From assembly GCA_030685235.1 (NCBI GenBank), contig MU839140.1:204207-268206 (forward strand): a stretch of 64,000 nt of DNA, written 5' to 3'. The stretch's first letter is position 1. Every line of letters starts with the position of its first letter. This document shows positions 1 to 10,296 of the stretch, piece by piece. The notes below the pieces were generated by a model that did not search any database, was not told the DNA's origin, and worked only from the letters and a program-made list of their open reading frames with translations. The DNA comes from Copromyces sp. CBS 386.78. Taxonomy: Eukaryota > Ascomycota > Sordariomycetes > Sordariales > Sordariaceae. The position numbers were made by a program, and so were the translations under genes.

Positions 1-740
1 CTTCGGCAGAGCCCCATGTCTCGAGGACTTCAGGACAGCGTTCAAAAGCAAAGGAAAGCAGGGGGGTCACCGCCCACCCTTGCTTTGTTCCCTTCGCTTG
101 GCTTTTGGTTCGTTCCGAACACCGTTTCCGGCACGATCGAGGTACGAAAGGGAACATTGACCTATCTCGCTGGAAGCCGGCCCAAGAGCTGTGACTTTGG
201 CGCGGGCGTAAACAAGTTGACCGCCTCCGAGCTAACCTAGGCGGTGGACTGTTGGAGGACGGGATTCCCCATATTGGACTACTGTTATACTCCGGACTCC
301 GTATATCGTTCATGGAAACAAGTGCCTATAACCCCGTCTGTCTAGGGGGGCGCTTCATTTCCCGCGGTCCCGCCAGGCACGATTTCATGCGCCTTGAATT
401 ACATATCTCCCGAAACCACCTAACAACCGCCAATGACGGACATGGAACCCCCATCATCAATACATTGAGAGTCACCCATTGTTTTCAGATGTCATACATA
501 TTTCTTATCTGAAGCCACGTGGAGAAGAAAACGACATTCCTTTCTCGTCTCCACATCCGCCTGGGTGTCCATCAGCTCCAGTCCCGCTGAAAGACACTGC
601 AACTTCCCTACCCCATCTTCCTATTTGCGTATAGCCTCCTTTCTTTGGGACATGGAGTCCGTCTGGAATGAAGCCAAGGTCTGCTCGGCCGAATGTCGCC
701 ATCATGGTTCTCTTCCAGAAAGAGTCGACACTTCAAGTCC
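1..740. other. Intergenic, upstream of deuterolysin gene
   Basis: Normal-composition sequence with CpA and TpG present. Only short ORFs without recognisable domains or coding-like composition occur on either strand. It probably holds the upstream control region of the protease gene. I see no tRNA, repeat or clear gene. Confidence 0.6.
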
Positions 741-748
741 TATATAAG
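741..748 (+). promoter_or_regulatory. TATA box of deuterolysin gene
   Basis: TATATAAG lies about 95 bases before the ATG at 844. The intervening leader is C/T/A-rich with an (AG)n run, a layout typical of a highly expressed secreted fungal enzyme. Inferred from sequence and position only. Confidence 0.6.
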
Positions 749-843
749 GCGTCATCCTCTTCCCTCTAACCCGGACCAAGAGAGAGAGAGATCAGCAGTG
801 CTCCCCAGACAAGTCTCAGTTTCGCACCTCTTCTTCTGCAATA

Positions 844-1938
844 ATGAAGTTCCTCGCCGGTCTCTCCCTCATTGCCTCGGTGGCCTCCGCCATGAGCGTT
901 GACTTGACTCAGCGTGGCGGTCCCCTTGACGTCAAGATCGAGGTCGTCGGCAACACCAACGTCAAGGCTAGCATCACCAACACGGGCATGGAGCCTCTGA
1001 AGGTCCTCAAGACTGGTTCCATTCTTGATACTGCTGCTGTTGAGAAGACGCAGATCTTTTCTTCTTGTAAGTCCAGGCACCCCCTTAACCACAACAACTA
1101 CATGTAACACTTCTCAGCCGGCCCCGTCGCCTTCGACGGTCTCCGTCTCCGCGTAGCCGCCTCCCACCTCACGGAAGATGCCTTCCAACTGATCGCCCCC
1201 GGCGAGACGGTCTCCGCCACTTGGGACCCAGCCGAAGTCCACGACCTCTCCGCCGGCGGCTCCTTCGACCTCAAAGTCTCGGGTGCTCTCCAATTCGCCG
1301 ACGTCGACAGCGTCCAACTCAAGGGCACCATCCCCTTCTCCTCCAACATCATAACCGGCCACTCGGTCGACGGCGCCGCCGCCTCCGCCGCCCGGCACTC
1401 CTTCCACGCCAAGCGTTCCGTCGTGCAATCCGACTGCACCTCTACCAAGGGCACCGCCACCCGCACAGCAATGAGCAACTGCCGGGCTTTGGCCGCCGCC
1501 GCCTCGCAAGCCGCCTCCTCCGGCGCTGCCGCCAAGATGACCGAGTACTTCAAGTCCAGCACCTCATCCACGCGCTCCACCGTCGCCAACGTCTTCGCCA
1601 AGATCGCCTCCGAATGCGGCTCCACGACCTCGGGCGTAGCAAAGTACTACTGCTCCGACGTGTACGGCGCTTGCTCGAGCGGGGTTTTGGCGTATACCCT
1701 GCCCAGCGCCAGCTACATGGTTAATTGCCCGCTGTATTTCTCGGCGTTGAGCGCGCTGAGCAGGACGTGCCATGCGCAGGACCAGGCGACCACGACGCTG
1801 CATGAGGTTACGCACCTGAGCCAGATCAAGGGCACGACGGACCAGAATGGCTGCTATGGGTATAGTTGTGTGCAGAGCCTTAGCGCGAGCCAGAATCTGA
1901 ATCATGCGGATACTTATGCGTTGTTTGCTAATGGTTAG
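844..1938 (+). CDS. Deuterolysin-type zinc metalloprotease precursor (M35)
   Basis: Secreted neutral zinc endopeptidase of the deuterolysin (aspzincin, M35) family, acting outside the cell on protein substrates. The coding sequence joins 844-1066 and 1118-1938, with a 51-bp GTAAGT...CAG intron splitting a Ser codon, giving 347 residues, the usual precursor size. Residues 1 to about 16 form a hydrophobic signal peptide. A propeptide follows, ending at a Kex2-like Lys-Arg at 173-174 and leaving a mature chain of about 173 residues. The zinc site is HEVTH at 303-307 (two His ligands and the catalytic Glu) plus the aspzincin motif GTTDQNGCYG at 313-322, whose Asp316 is the third ligand. Several Cys in the mature part fit the known disulfides. 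C-rich third codon positions show no RIP damage. A TATA box lies upstream. Function is certain at family level; the specific substrate is unknown. Confidence 0.96.
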
Positions 1939-3018
1939 TTTGTTTGTTCTTGTTGTTTAACCCCGCCCCTGAACCTGTTACCTGAGAGGAACGGGAATTG
2001 CAATGGGAGGATGACTTCGTTGCTGACTTGAATACCTACCTACCTTACCTAGCTATCTACGTTGGCTGTTAACTTGAAACGCGGTTCGACAACATGACTG
2101 GACTTGAAGTCACTGAGAGTAATTGGAGCCTGCACGGAGGTGATGGGACAAAGACGGGAGAGAAATCGGGGAGTTGGTTGCCGAGGGAGGGATTGCCATG
2201 GTTGGTAAGGTACATTGCTTTGTTGTCCATGGCAGAGATGGGTGGGTGTTGTTTGGGCGGGCGGGCCATGTGAGGTCTGGTAGGACAGAGTGTTCTTACC
2301 TATTCATTGTGCAACCTTCTTGGATACCTTACTTAGCGGTAGGTAAGGTACTGTACACTGAGGGCTTACCGTCCACCTGCTGTGTATAAGGGACCTACTG
2401 CCTACCAGCAGGTATCTGGTAGCATGGAACTGAATGAAGTAGAATCAAATGTCGATGACATGCTATTTATACCCGGGGTCTGGTTGACTCCAGTCCGGAT
2501 CTTAAAGAGGGGAAAGAAAGATTGATTACCCGGTCTGGAACTGGATGACGAGCTTCGACCACATTAGTACAAGTGCAATAAATTAGGGGTAACAACGGTG
2601 TCAGAGTGCTTGGGTGAATCCAAGCTCTTGAGGTGACGAAGGATGCTGTCGTTTGTCTTCTCTGGCGTCGAAGTGAATGACTACCTATGAGGTAACATGT
2701 TGACGTGGATCGACGATAAGAAAAGTGAAGCTTGCTGATCCATTGAAGCACAAAGTACCTCCATGGTCTATGTTGACGGTTGACGGAAGTAAGAAATATG
2801 CGACATCGTCCATGATACATCGCCTGACTCCAGGAGACAGTGATGTGGAAAGAAAATGAATTGCGAAAGAGATATAACTGACAGGACAGGTAAACCGATT
2901 CTTGCTCATTCACGACTCCTCCCTGTCTTCTAGCCTACAGACATACCATAGCCCATACTCGCGCGACAGTTCTTCTTAACAACCACACTTGGCGCAAACC
3001 AACCACAAAACGGTCACC
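1939..3018. other. Intergenic after deuterolysin gene
   Basis: Contains short CCTACC/TACCTTA-rich runs near 2033-2052 and 2330-2350 that are typical of fungal intergenic DNA. The ORF-like stretches on the minus strand (2467-2913) have no recognisable domain and read as chance frames. I see no gene I can support. Confidence 0.5.
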
Positions 3019-3261
3019 ATGTCCTCTTCAGACACTCCCACTTCCAACGCCACCAGCTCATCCACTACCCAGAGTGGCTCTTCCTCTAGTAATACCTCCT
3101 CGTCAACTTCGACGAGCGATAACAAGTCAAGTTCCACTTCCACTTCTACGGGATCCACGAACACTTCGTCCACCACCACTTCCTGCTCCGACCCTTCGGC
3201 AGCATTTGACCGCATCAGGATTGAGGGAGCGATGCAATACTGGGGGAGCAAGAATGGTTAA
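3019..3261 (+). CDS. Small Ser/Thr-rich protein, paralogue of 6321 gene
   Basis: An 80-residue predicted protein. Residues 1 to about 60 are almost entirely Ser, Thr, Asn and Gly, so probably disordered. A distinct tail then reads SCSDPSAAFDRIRI. The start is the ATG at 3019, in a good fungal context (GGTCACCATGTC). There is no signal peptide or membrane segment. The C-terminal block STSTGSTN...SDPSAAF.R recurs in the gene at 6321, which argues that both are real. I do not recognise the family. Ser-rich low-complexity ORFs can arise by chance, but the shared tail and matching start context make a real gene likely. Confidence 0.6.
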   Translation: MSSSDTPTSNATSSSTTQSGSSSSNTSSSTSTSDNKSSSTSTSTGSTNTSSTTTSCSDPSAAFDRIRIEGAMQYWGSKNG

Positions 3262-4071
3262 ATCAAAGGAGGAACGGGCGATAGGGAAATGGGAGGAAGA
3301 AGGAATGGAGTAAATGTCAGGCAATAGCAAATGCATGGGGTATTGGCCTAGGCGGCAAGCAGTGAGATAATTTGACCCCGGGATGGGAAAATACCATAAA
3401 CTGGAAATCAGAAGTCATGCATGTTGACGTGTCCTGCCATTGCTTTGCAGCAGCTGCAGGTTTTGCATGCATCCTGTTCCTATCACCGTATCACGTACCG
3501 TAACTCGGGAAAATTGGCCAAATGCTCCTCGCAGAAAACGCAGGGTCAGAGGATTGCCATTTGCAGAGATCTGACAGCCGTCAAAAGCATACCCCTGTAG
3601 TGTACACGGATAGTCGTCGGACACCTTTAACCCTACAGTAGCTGTTGACCGTGCAATTCCCCGAGTTTCTGCAGTACTCGACCACTCTTTCCCAGTGGAC
3701 CTCAAGTATGAACTCCCACTTACTTGCGCTTGCCGTTTGCTGTCACTACAATAGCATTTTGTCTCTCACCAAGGTCATCATTTCCGCCCATTTTCTCGAA
3801 ATGTCCATTCCGGTCCAAAAGTTCATTTCCCTCATCTACAACCATACCAATCTCTTCCAGTTCTTCGTCCGTCCTGTGACCAACATCAAGGCAGAAAGCC
3901 CAACAGGTACCTATCTCTTCCGTTTCCAACGAATCTTCTCGCTAGTCCCCATGACCCTTCCTTCTTCTCCCAATTAAGGTATATTCCAATCAATCACTTC
4001 CATGTTTCTACAAGTACAAATCCAGCTGACGTCCATATTGCCTACCTATACCGGCGTGGAGGTACTCTCAG
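3262..4071. other. Intergenic between Ser-rich ORFs
   Basis: Normal-composition sequence. One ORF of 110 codons (3645-3977, plus) and an antisense ORF (3720-3929, minus) overlap each other. Neither shows a recognisable domain, and each may be the shadow of the other or chance. I see nothing else to support. Confidence 0.4.
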
Positions 4072-4269
4072 TTACTTTAATCCCGTCCCCGAAGAGCCAG
4101 AGGAGCCAGAAGATCCCGAGGAACTGGAAGAGCCGGAGGAACCAGAAGACCCAGAGGACCCAGAAGACCCAGAAGATCCAGAAGATCCAGAAGAGCTAGT
4201 GGAAGTAGAGGGGCCAAAAGTGCCATAAATACCAGCACCGCCGGTGTTGGGAGCTGCGGGTTCAGACAT
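4072..4269 (-). CDS. Small Ser-Gly repeat protein
   Basis: A 65-residue predicted protein. Its N-terminal part is MSEPAAPNTGGAGIYGTFGP, followed by about twelve GSS/SSG repeats and a GTGLK tail. The start ATG at 4269 follows CCAAA, matching the contexts of the neighbouring ORFs. The APNTG motif near residues 6-10 recurs in the broken ORF at 5734, so the two look like a paralogous pair. The repeat tract is built from TCTTCTGG-like codons and may change length by slippage. No signal peptide. Function unknown; I do not recognise the family. The opposite strand is also open here but reads as basic low-complexity sequence. Confidence 0.5.
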   Translation of the reverse strand: MSEPAAPNTGGAGIYGTFGPSTSTSSSGSSGSSGSSGSSGSSGSSGSSSSSGSSGSSGSSGTGLK

Positions 4270-4841
4270 TTTGGCTGGTTATAGACTTATGGTGGTTGGT
4301 TTGGGTTGATGTTGAATTAGAATAGAAAGTGGAAGTGAAGCTGCGGCTGTGATGGGTGTTGATGCAGACGGTATTGGAGGTGGGCAGAGATTTCATTTAT
4401 GCTACTTCTATGGTAGAGGTACGACACCAGGAGTCGGGTTGCTGCACTTCAATACGCCTGATGTGGTCTATCTGCTATGATAAGTTTGTTGTTCTCGAAC
4501 AGCCTAGCCTCGCAAATCTTTCTGATGACCCCCACTCCATGCTCGCGAGCAAAGTTCATGTGATGTTTTGTTTGTTCACGAGTCTGGGCAAGTCTAGGGT
4601 GTAAAATTAGGTAGGTAAAGGGTCGGCGAAATGGATGAAAGGGCACACGATGCCCTTGTATATTTGTGTAGAGACTGATCGAGATCTTGGAATGGAAAAC
4701 CTTGATCGTTTCATCGACTGAATGCATAGCCCATGAAATGCTCCATGGTACCTGCCCCAATTCCGTGCTCCTACACACTCTGAGGCTTGCATGTGCGGGC
4801 ATCTTTCCTTCTGGGACTCGAAGCCTCTTTCCCGTTGGACT
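4270..4841. other. Intergenic, leader of 4269 ORF to repeat element
   Basis: Upstream leader of the minus-strand Ser-Gly ORF, then unique sequence up to the inverted-repeat element at 4850. Open frames on the minus strand run into the repeat element and are not gene-like. Confidence 0.4.
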
Positions 4842-4849
4842 TTTTCTTA

Positions 4850-5302
4850 GAGCTTGACTTCCCGCACCGTCCCTTTTGATTTGATGCACCCTTTTTGACT
4901 TGGCGCACCGCCCTGACAGCTGACATAGTTTTCAATCGTTTTTATATGAAAATTTCGATATTTTCAATGTTTTGAGTACAGCAACTAAGTCGATCGCTGT
5001 CGCGGTCGCTATCGCTGTTATGGTCGCTGTCGCAGTCGCTATCACGGTGACACGGTCGCTATCGCTGGCGATGGCGGTATGGAAACTAAGTTGTGTTGTG
5101 TTGAAATGTGGCCTTGACTGTGCGAGAAAATATCGCTTGCCGGTGGCTGAATGTTTAAAACATTTTACGGATTGATTTTACCATACAAAACGGGGTGCTT
5201 TACATGTTAGCTGTCATTCAGCTGTCGGGTGGAGTAAGTGCGGTGCATCAAGTCAAAAAAGGGTGCGCGAAGACATTAGGGGCGGTGCGGGAAGTTAAGC
5301 TC
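4850..5302. mobile_element. Nonautonomous inverted-repeat DNA transposon, copy A (hAT-like)
   Basis: A 453-bp element bounded by perfect 8-bp direct repeats TTTTCTTA (4842-4849 and 5303-5310). The termini are imperfect inverted repeats beginning GAGCTTGACTTCCCGCACC and, on the other strand, GAGCTTAACTTCCCGCACC. The similarity runs several tens of bases through GCACCCTTTTTGACTT-type sequence. The core is a short GC-rich repeat of GTCGCTATCGCTG-like units (about 4989-5070). There is no transposase. The 8-bp duplication is what hAT transposases make, so this is probably a MITE of a hAT-type element. A second copy is at 9861-10296 in the opposite orientation. Confidence 0.85.
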
Positions 5303-5556
5303 TTTTCTTATGTTGCTGGAAGTCCCCGTTGCTCCTGCTGTTGTTTTTTTCTCTACTGGGGCACCTACCGACAAGCACAGATTAATCGCATCTCACAACC
5401 ATTCTAGCATAGATTATTTCGAGTATAAAAGCTTTCTACAGTGTACTGTACTACACGTTTTTGGCCCCGAAACTTACTACCTCTGGCAGCTAGCTACCTC
5501 TAGATTATAATTCCTTCTGGTCCTCCGCTAACATCCTGCGTTGTGATATTCTCGGT

Positions 5557-5734
5557 TTATAGCTTCGTCGTCGGCGAGGACACAGTGGTGATAGTGGTAG
5601 TGACAACAACACTCGTACCCGTGGAAGGGGCAGATCCCGTCCCTTGTCCTCCCCCGGAGCTCGACGAGCTCAGAGCCAGATGACCCAGTGTTGGGAGCCG
5701 AGGACGCGCTTCCGGAGTTGCTTGAGCTGGACAT
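5557..5734 (-). pseudogene. Small Ser-rich ORF with frameshift (paralogue of 4269 ORF)
   Basis: The ATG at 5734 (context ATCAAAATGTC) opens a frame reading MSSSSNSGSASSAPNTGSSG, sharing APNTG with the ORF at 4269. Around 5665-5675 the Ser/Gly-rich coding character jumps to the next frame, which continues as SSSSGGGQGTGSAPSTG, then a VVVTTTITTV stretch, and ends at the TAA at 5557-5559. The original frame runs on in Cys/His-rich sequence to 5528. The pattern fits one extra base (or two missing), so this is either a broken gene, a sequencing error or, less likely, programmed frameshifting. Function unknown. Confidence 0.5.
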
Positions 5735-6320
5735 TTTGATTGTGCTTTGTAGGTTAGAAAGTGATAGAGGCAGTAAAAACTGCGTTGCGGTGGTGATTGT
5801 TGATGCAATGGAAGGGATACTTGAATATTAGAACAAGCTAGGCGCCTACAACTACTTATACCGGCTCTGTGATTATGTGATTCTCGAGGTGCTAAAACAG
5901 CCAATGGGTAATGATCTGGCGTTTAGCTTAGGTCTACTTTCGAGTGTCTTCCTTTCGTCGTGCTGGCCTGGTTTGCTGATATTCCTGCTGACCATGTATC
6001 TGCATGTACCTGTAGGATTCGAGGTCATTTGATGTTTGATGGAGGGTTCGGGGGAGTTCTGGACGCAGAATTCCTCGCAAGATCAAAGAAAACGCTGTGT
6101 TGTCACACCGATCAACGCATGAAAGAAAACGTAAAGATTCTTCATGTCAGTTTATCAACGTAAGGTATGATCCATGACGGTTCCAGCTACCAGCTACATA
6201 ACTCCCCACCCTCTCTTCCTAACAAGGGCATGTGGTGTATTTCACATCTGAGCAGAAACTCTTCAGCATTAACCCAGTAGTGGTAGTGAAGCGTCAGCCG
6301 CATAACGTCAAACCCTCAAA
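5735..6320. other. Divergent intergenic region between two Ser-rich ORFs
   Basis: Separates the minus-strand ORF at 5734 from the plus-strand ORF at 6321, so it should hold both upstream regions. I could not find a convincing shared TATA box. No gene is supported here. Confidence 0.4.
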
Positions 6321-6548
6321 ATGTCCTCAACATCCACCAACACACCCTCCTCAACTTCATCTGCAACGAATAACACCTCTACCTCCACAACTCAAACCAA
6401 CACCTCCAGCAATTCCTCATCCACCTCCTCGACAACCGCAACCAAAGACTTCACGTCCAGCGGTAGTTCCACCTCCACCGGTTCAACAAATGCTAGTTCC
6501 TCATCCGATCCGTCAGCGGCTTTTGGTCGCTTAAACCTCGGGAAATAG
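6321..6548 (+). CDS. Small Ser/Thr-rich protein, paralogue of 3019 gene
   Basis: A 75-residue predicted protein starting at the ATG at 6321 (context CTCAAAATGTC). About 60 residues of Ser/Thr/Asn-rich, probably disordered, sequence lead to the tail SSSSDPSAAFGRLNLGK. The STSTGSTN...SDPSAAF.R segment matches the C-terminus of the ORF at 3019 almost exactly, while the N-terminal parts share only composition. That pattern suggests selection on the tail. No signal peptide, membrane segment or known domain. Family not recognised. Confidence 0.6.
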   Translation: MSSTSTNTPSSTSSATNNTSTSTTQTNTSSNSSSTSSTTATKDFTSSGSSTSTGSTNASSSSDPSAAFGRLNLGK

Positions 6549-7260
6549 GTAGTGGTTCCGATCGATGAGTGAGTGGCGATGTAGGTGTACCTAAGTTAAG
6601 GAGGGAATGAGGAGGGCACGCTGGAATATTGATGGCAAATGATACACAGCATGCACACCTCTAGGAAAGGAATCTACCACTGCACTACGTACAGGCGCGA
6701 CAAAGCTGCACTATGAGGCACCCTGACTTTTAACGTATATCCTCCTTACTCGTGAAGGGATATGGTACATGAGGGGAAGCAAACTTTCACACTTGGGTGG
6801 TCCTAAAGAGAAGACTAATGATTGAAGGAGTTGGGATTGAACATCGCGATGGTGCTTGGTGATGATAATGGCAAAACGAATATGTGGTTCTTAAGTTACG
6901 CGTCCATCTGCCCGAGATACGAAGAAACTGTTGTGCACGGATGTTGATTGACGCCGATGACATGCACGTGCGATACAGCTCTAACCGATTTACTACAAGT
7001 TATGCAACCTAGAGGATAGTGGGATAACATCCGCATAAGGTACTTCCCGGCGTACCTTAACGGGTCGATAACTTCACTTTGGGAAAATTGAGACCAAATA
7101 ATCATATCCGTAAGTGACTAACGCGTCTTTCATATTGTTCATCTATGTCTGTTCAGTATTGTACGTACAGGCAAGACAGGATGTTTGAAGAAACCTTTAG
7201 CCTTTTCCCACTAGCCATACACGTGCCATACAAGCATCATTACTCTGCATACTACGAGCT
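6549..7260. other. Intergenic before membrane-protein pseudogene
   Basis: Unique sequence downstream of both the Ser-rich ORF and the minus-strand pseudogene. Only a short chance ORF (6896-7105, minus). Nothing further recognised. Confidence 0.4.
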
Positions 7261-9061
7261 TCACCCAATATATAGAACATATCGGGACCATAATAGCAGT
7301 AAATACGCCGACTCAGACAAGTGAGCAAGGTTAATGAATGAGAAGATAACGATATAACCCCGCGCAAGGAAATAAAGCGGAAAGAAAAGGATACTGGTGA
7401 TGTCGAAGACGAATCTCAACAGAATAAATAGTAACATCGCCAATATGGAAGTTGCAAAAGCCACGAAAACCCAAATATTAAGAAGCGCAAGCAGCGTAAT
7501 AGCAACCAATACAGAAGGAAGACGCAGTACAAGATCTGCATAGAAGTAGAGAGCTCTTCGCCACGTCGGTACACTCGGTAGCCAGTCCAACGAGTGATAC
7601 ATGTACATAGCGCGGTGCTTCATATCCAGTCGTTCAGCGAGCGACCAAAGCGATAAGGTTTCCATCCAACCGGCATTAATAATGTCAATGACGATCTTGT
7701 CACATCTACTACGTTTGGCTTTCCACTAATACAAAAAATATCTAATAGCCTCAAAAAAGGCTTTATATTTGTATTGAAATGGGGGAAATCTTCGCCAAAA
7801 TGCAAGGGCAAGCACCAACCACCCACTAGCGGCTATAACCACACTGGAAAGCCTCCATAGGATTGTTTCAATAGCCGACGTAAATAGGGCGTCCCAGGCA
7901 AGACAATGAAGCCCGCCGTAAATGAGGCTAACAAATCCGAAGCCGATGTAGAGTCGTGTATATTTCTCGTAGTCCTCTAATCGTAGAAGGTTGCCGATTC
8001 TATCGATGAGCAGATGTAAAAGTACGTCTAAAAGGATCTCACACGCCATTGCCAACTGCCATCGTCTCATATCGGAGTAGCTAATGTCAATGAAAGGCCG
8101 AGACACCAATAGAACTTGAGGCGGGTTGCAATAAGGTCTGGTTATACAACGGTCATTGGGGTCAGGATACTCGTAGAAGAGGAATTCGGAAGCTAGGTCG
8201 TAGAACTTCTCCTTGCCCCTTCCCTCGACTTCTCGCCATTTGGAATCAATATCGTATAAAAGCACGTTGCCCCATACGTCAGGGCGTCTCCTGTTTGAAA
8301 TAATCCTCTAGGTAGCATCGCCGAATGTTGTCCGTACCTCTTCCAGCAGAGTATCCGATTTCCTAATTACTACTACGCATTTTATTGGAGGAACAAGTCT
8401 ATAAAAGAGACCTATTAGTAAAGTATCTCCTTTATACAATTTGTAGCGGATGCCGGGCTGCCGAGCAACCGCTGATGCTGTAGAGATTAAGAGAGACAGT
8501 TGCCGACTTTTCAAGTGGTAGGTAGTAGCAAAATCTTGGTTACGTACTTGTTCTTCTTTAGAGCGTATTTTTCCATCAGTAGAAGATATACAAGACTATA
8601 TAGAAGATAGGGCTTCTTTTCGGCGGTTGTATTAAGCTGCTCGATATCAACTCGGTACTAATAGAAGTAGTAGTATATATCATCTAAATGTACTGGAATG
8701 TCCTTATTGATTGTACTACTGAAAGCAGCTATTTCTTCAAGATATTTGTATTCGATATTGAATACAAAGCCCTTCACTCTATATTCTTCGTAATAAAGAT
8801 GCGTGAATTCGCTCACCGCGTTATCCAGTTTACTTTTGACATACATCGCCGCAAGAAGCTTAAAACCGTTTAACAGTTTATCGCTGGTTAATCTCGCATC
8901 GAGGGATATCGTCTCCGGCTTGCTGATATTAAGTAGTTTGTGCTACTATATGACATAGATAAATAGGGTACAAATAGCGTATCTAAGAGTATTGAACTCT
9001 AGTAAACTAATCGAAAGACCTTATACGAGTCGATTGAGACACCTAATATAGAACTATAAAG

Positions 9062-9146
9062 CTGTAATAGGGAAAGATAGTAAGCTAACTAAGCTAATTT
9101 CGATTTCCGCAAGAATATAAGTACTTTTGCCTCAGCCGTAACTTAC
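9062..9146 (-). other. Intron in membrane-protein pseudogene
   Basis: GTAAGT donor (9146-9141) and a TTACAG acceptor ending at 9062. Removing it joins the ALVYFQ block to the FNRLV...SISLLEFNTL block in frame, apart from TAG and TAA codons. This supports the pseudogene reading. Confidence 0.7.
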
Positions 9147-9860
9147 TTTGAAAATAGACCAATGCTTTTACAAATATACTCCCTTTACTTTTGTTATTAA
9201 TCCTTTCTCTTAGTAGCATAGGGATTAAATCTTCTAGCCCTTTATTCTTTAAAAAACGTAGAACGGCCGGGGTTAAAGTAAAGCGAGTTCGTAGGGCTCC
9301 TATTGCCTTTTTAGGTAGGAAGTCCTTAATCCCGTACTAATTAGAATTTCTAGAATCTCCGTTGATCTCGATGGCGAATCCGCCTATAACAGCAAGAAAT
9401 CCATAAACAATAGTCCAATTTAGAACACCGACTACCTATACGGAACGTCAGATACAACTCATAACTTCTAGTACTCTTAATCATAGTTACCTCATATTCA
9501 ATACTATCTGAGGATGTAAAGAAGGACGTAACGAAGCCCCAGGGGCCTCTATCTCGAATTCGACGATAGTAACCAGGCAAACCGGCGTCGTCGGAAAGAT
9601 TATTCCCGGAATTCATAGCCTAAGAAATTACTCGGGCCTAGCTATATTGCTAATAAACTATATATGCAACCTTCACCGTTACCTAGTTAGTTAAGTACTT
9701 ACAACAATGTCAAAGGATAGGATAAGATCTCGAGGTAATCAACTTACCGCTTCTAGGCTCAAGAGACCCAACAACATCCACCCGGCCTTTCGTAGCAGCT
9801 ACTTTACCTTCCCCTCCTTGTATTCTAGGACATTCAAGTGAATCGCTATCTATATACATA

Positions 9861-10296
9861 GAGCTCAACTTCCCGCACCGTCCCTTTTGACTTAATATAC
9901 CCTTTTTTAACTTAGTACACCGCACTTACTCCACCCGACAGCTAAATAACAGCTAACATGTAAGCACCCCGTTTTGTATAGTAAAATCAATCCGTAAAAC
10001 GTTTAAACATTCAACCACCGGCAAAAAAAACCCGACATTTCAACACAACACAACTTAGCTTCCATACCGCCATCGCCAGCGACTACGACTACGATAGCGC
10101 AGCGACCGCGACAGCGACCGCGACAGCAATCGACTTAGTATACCGTAGTTGACATAGCGTACCGCCATGCTCGAAACATTGAAAATACCGAAATTTTCAT
10201 ATAAAAATGATTGAAAACTATATCAGCTGTCATGGCGGTGCACCAAGTTAAAAAGGGTGCATTAAATCAAAAGGGACGGTGCGGGAAGTCAAGCTC
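9861..10296. mobile_element. Nonautonomous inverted-repeat DNA transposon, copy B (hAT-like)
   Basis: A 436-bp relative of the element at 4850-5302, in inverted orientation. It is flanked by TATACATA (9853-9860) and TACACATA (10297-10304), an 8-bp duplication differing by one C/T change. It has the same GAGCT..ACTTCCCGCACCGTCCC termini and the same GCGACCGCGACAGC repeat core. It interrupts the membrane-protein pseudogene within a hydrophobic segment. Several C-to-T changes suggest mild RIP after insertion. Confidence 0.85.

Noticed and set aside
1098..1905. Long ORFs on the minus strand and in a second plus frame over the protease gene
   Set aside because: They are shadows of the deuterolysin exon, whose frame has the signal peptide, propeptide site and zinc motifs.
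3645..3977. A 110-codon plus-strand ORF and its antisense ORF (3720-3929)
   Set aside because: No domain or supporting context for either strand.
4449..4889. A 146-codon minus-strand ORF
   Set aside because: It runs across the left end of the MITE and its target duplication, with no recognisable domain.
4972..5175. A plus-strand ORF with repeated Ala/Val (SIAVAVAIAVMVAVAVAI)
   Set aside because: It is a translation of the short-repeat core of the MITE, not a membrane protein gene.
9350..9616. Stand-alone 88-codon minus-strand gene
   Set aside because: It lies between blocks of the membrane-protein pseudogene in a different frame; more likely part of, or a shadow of, that decayed gene.
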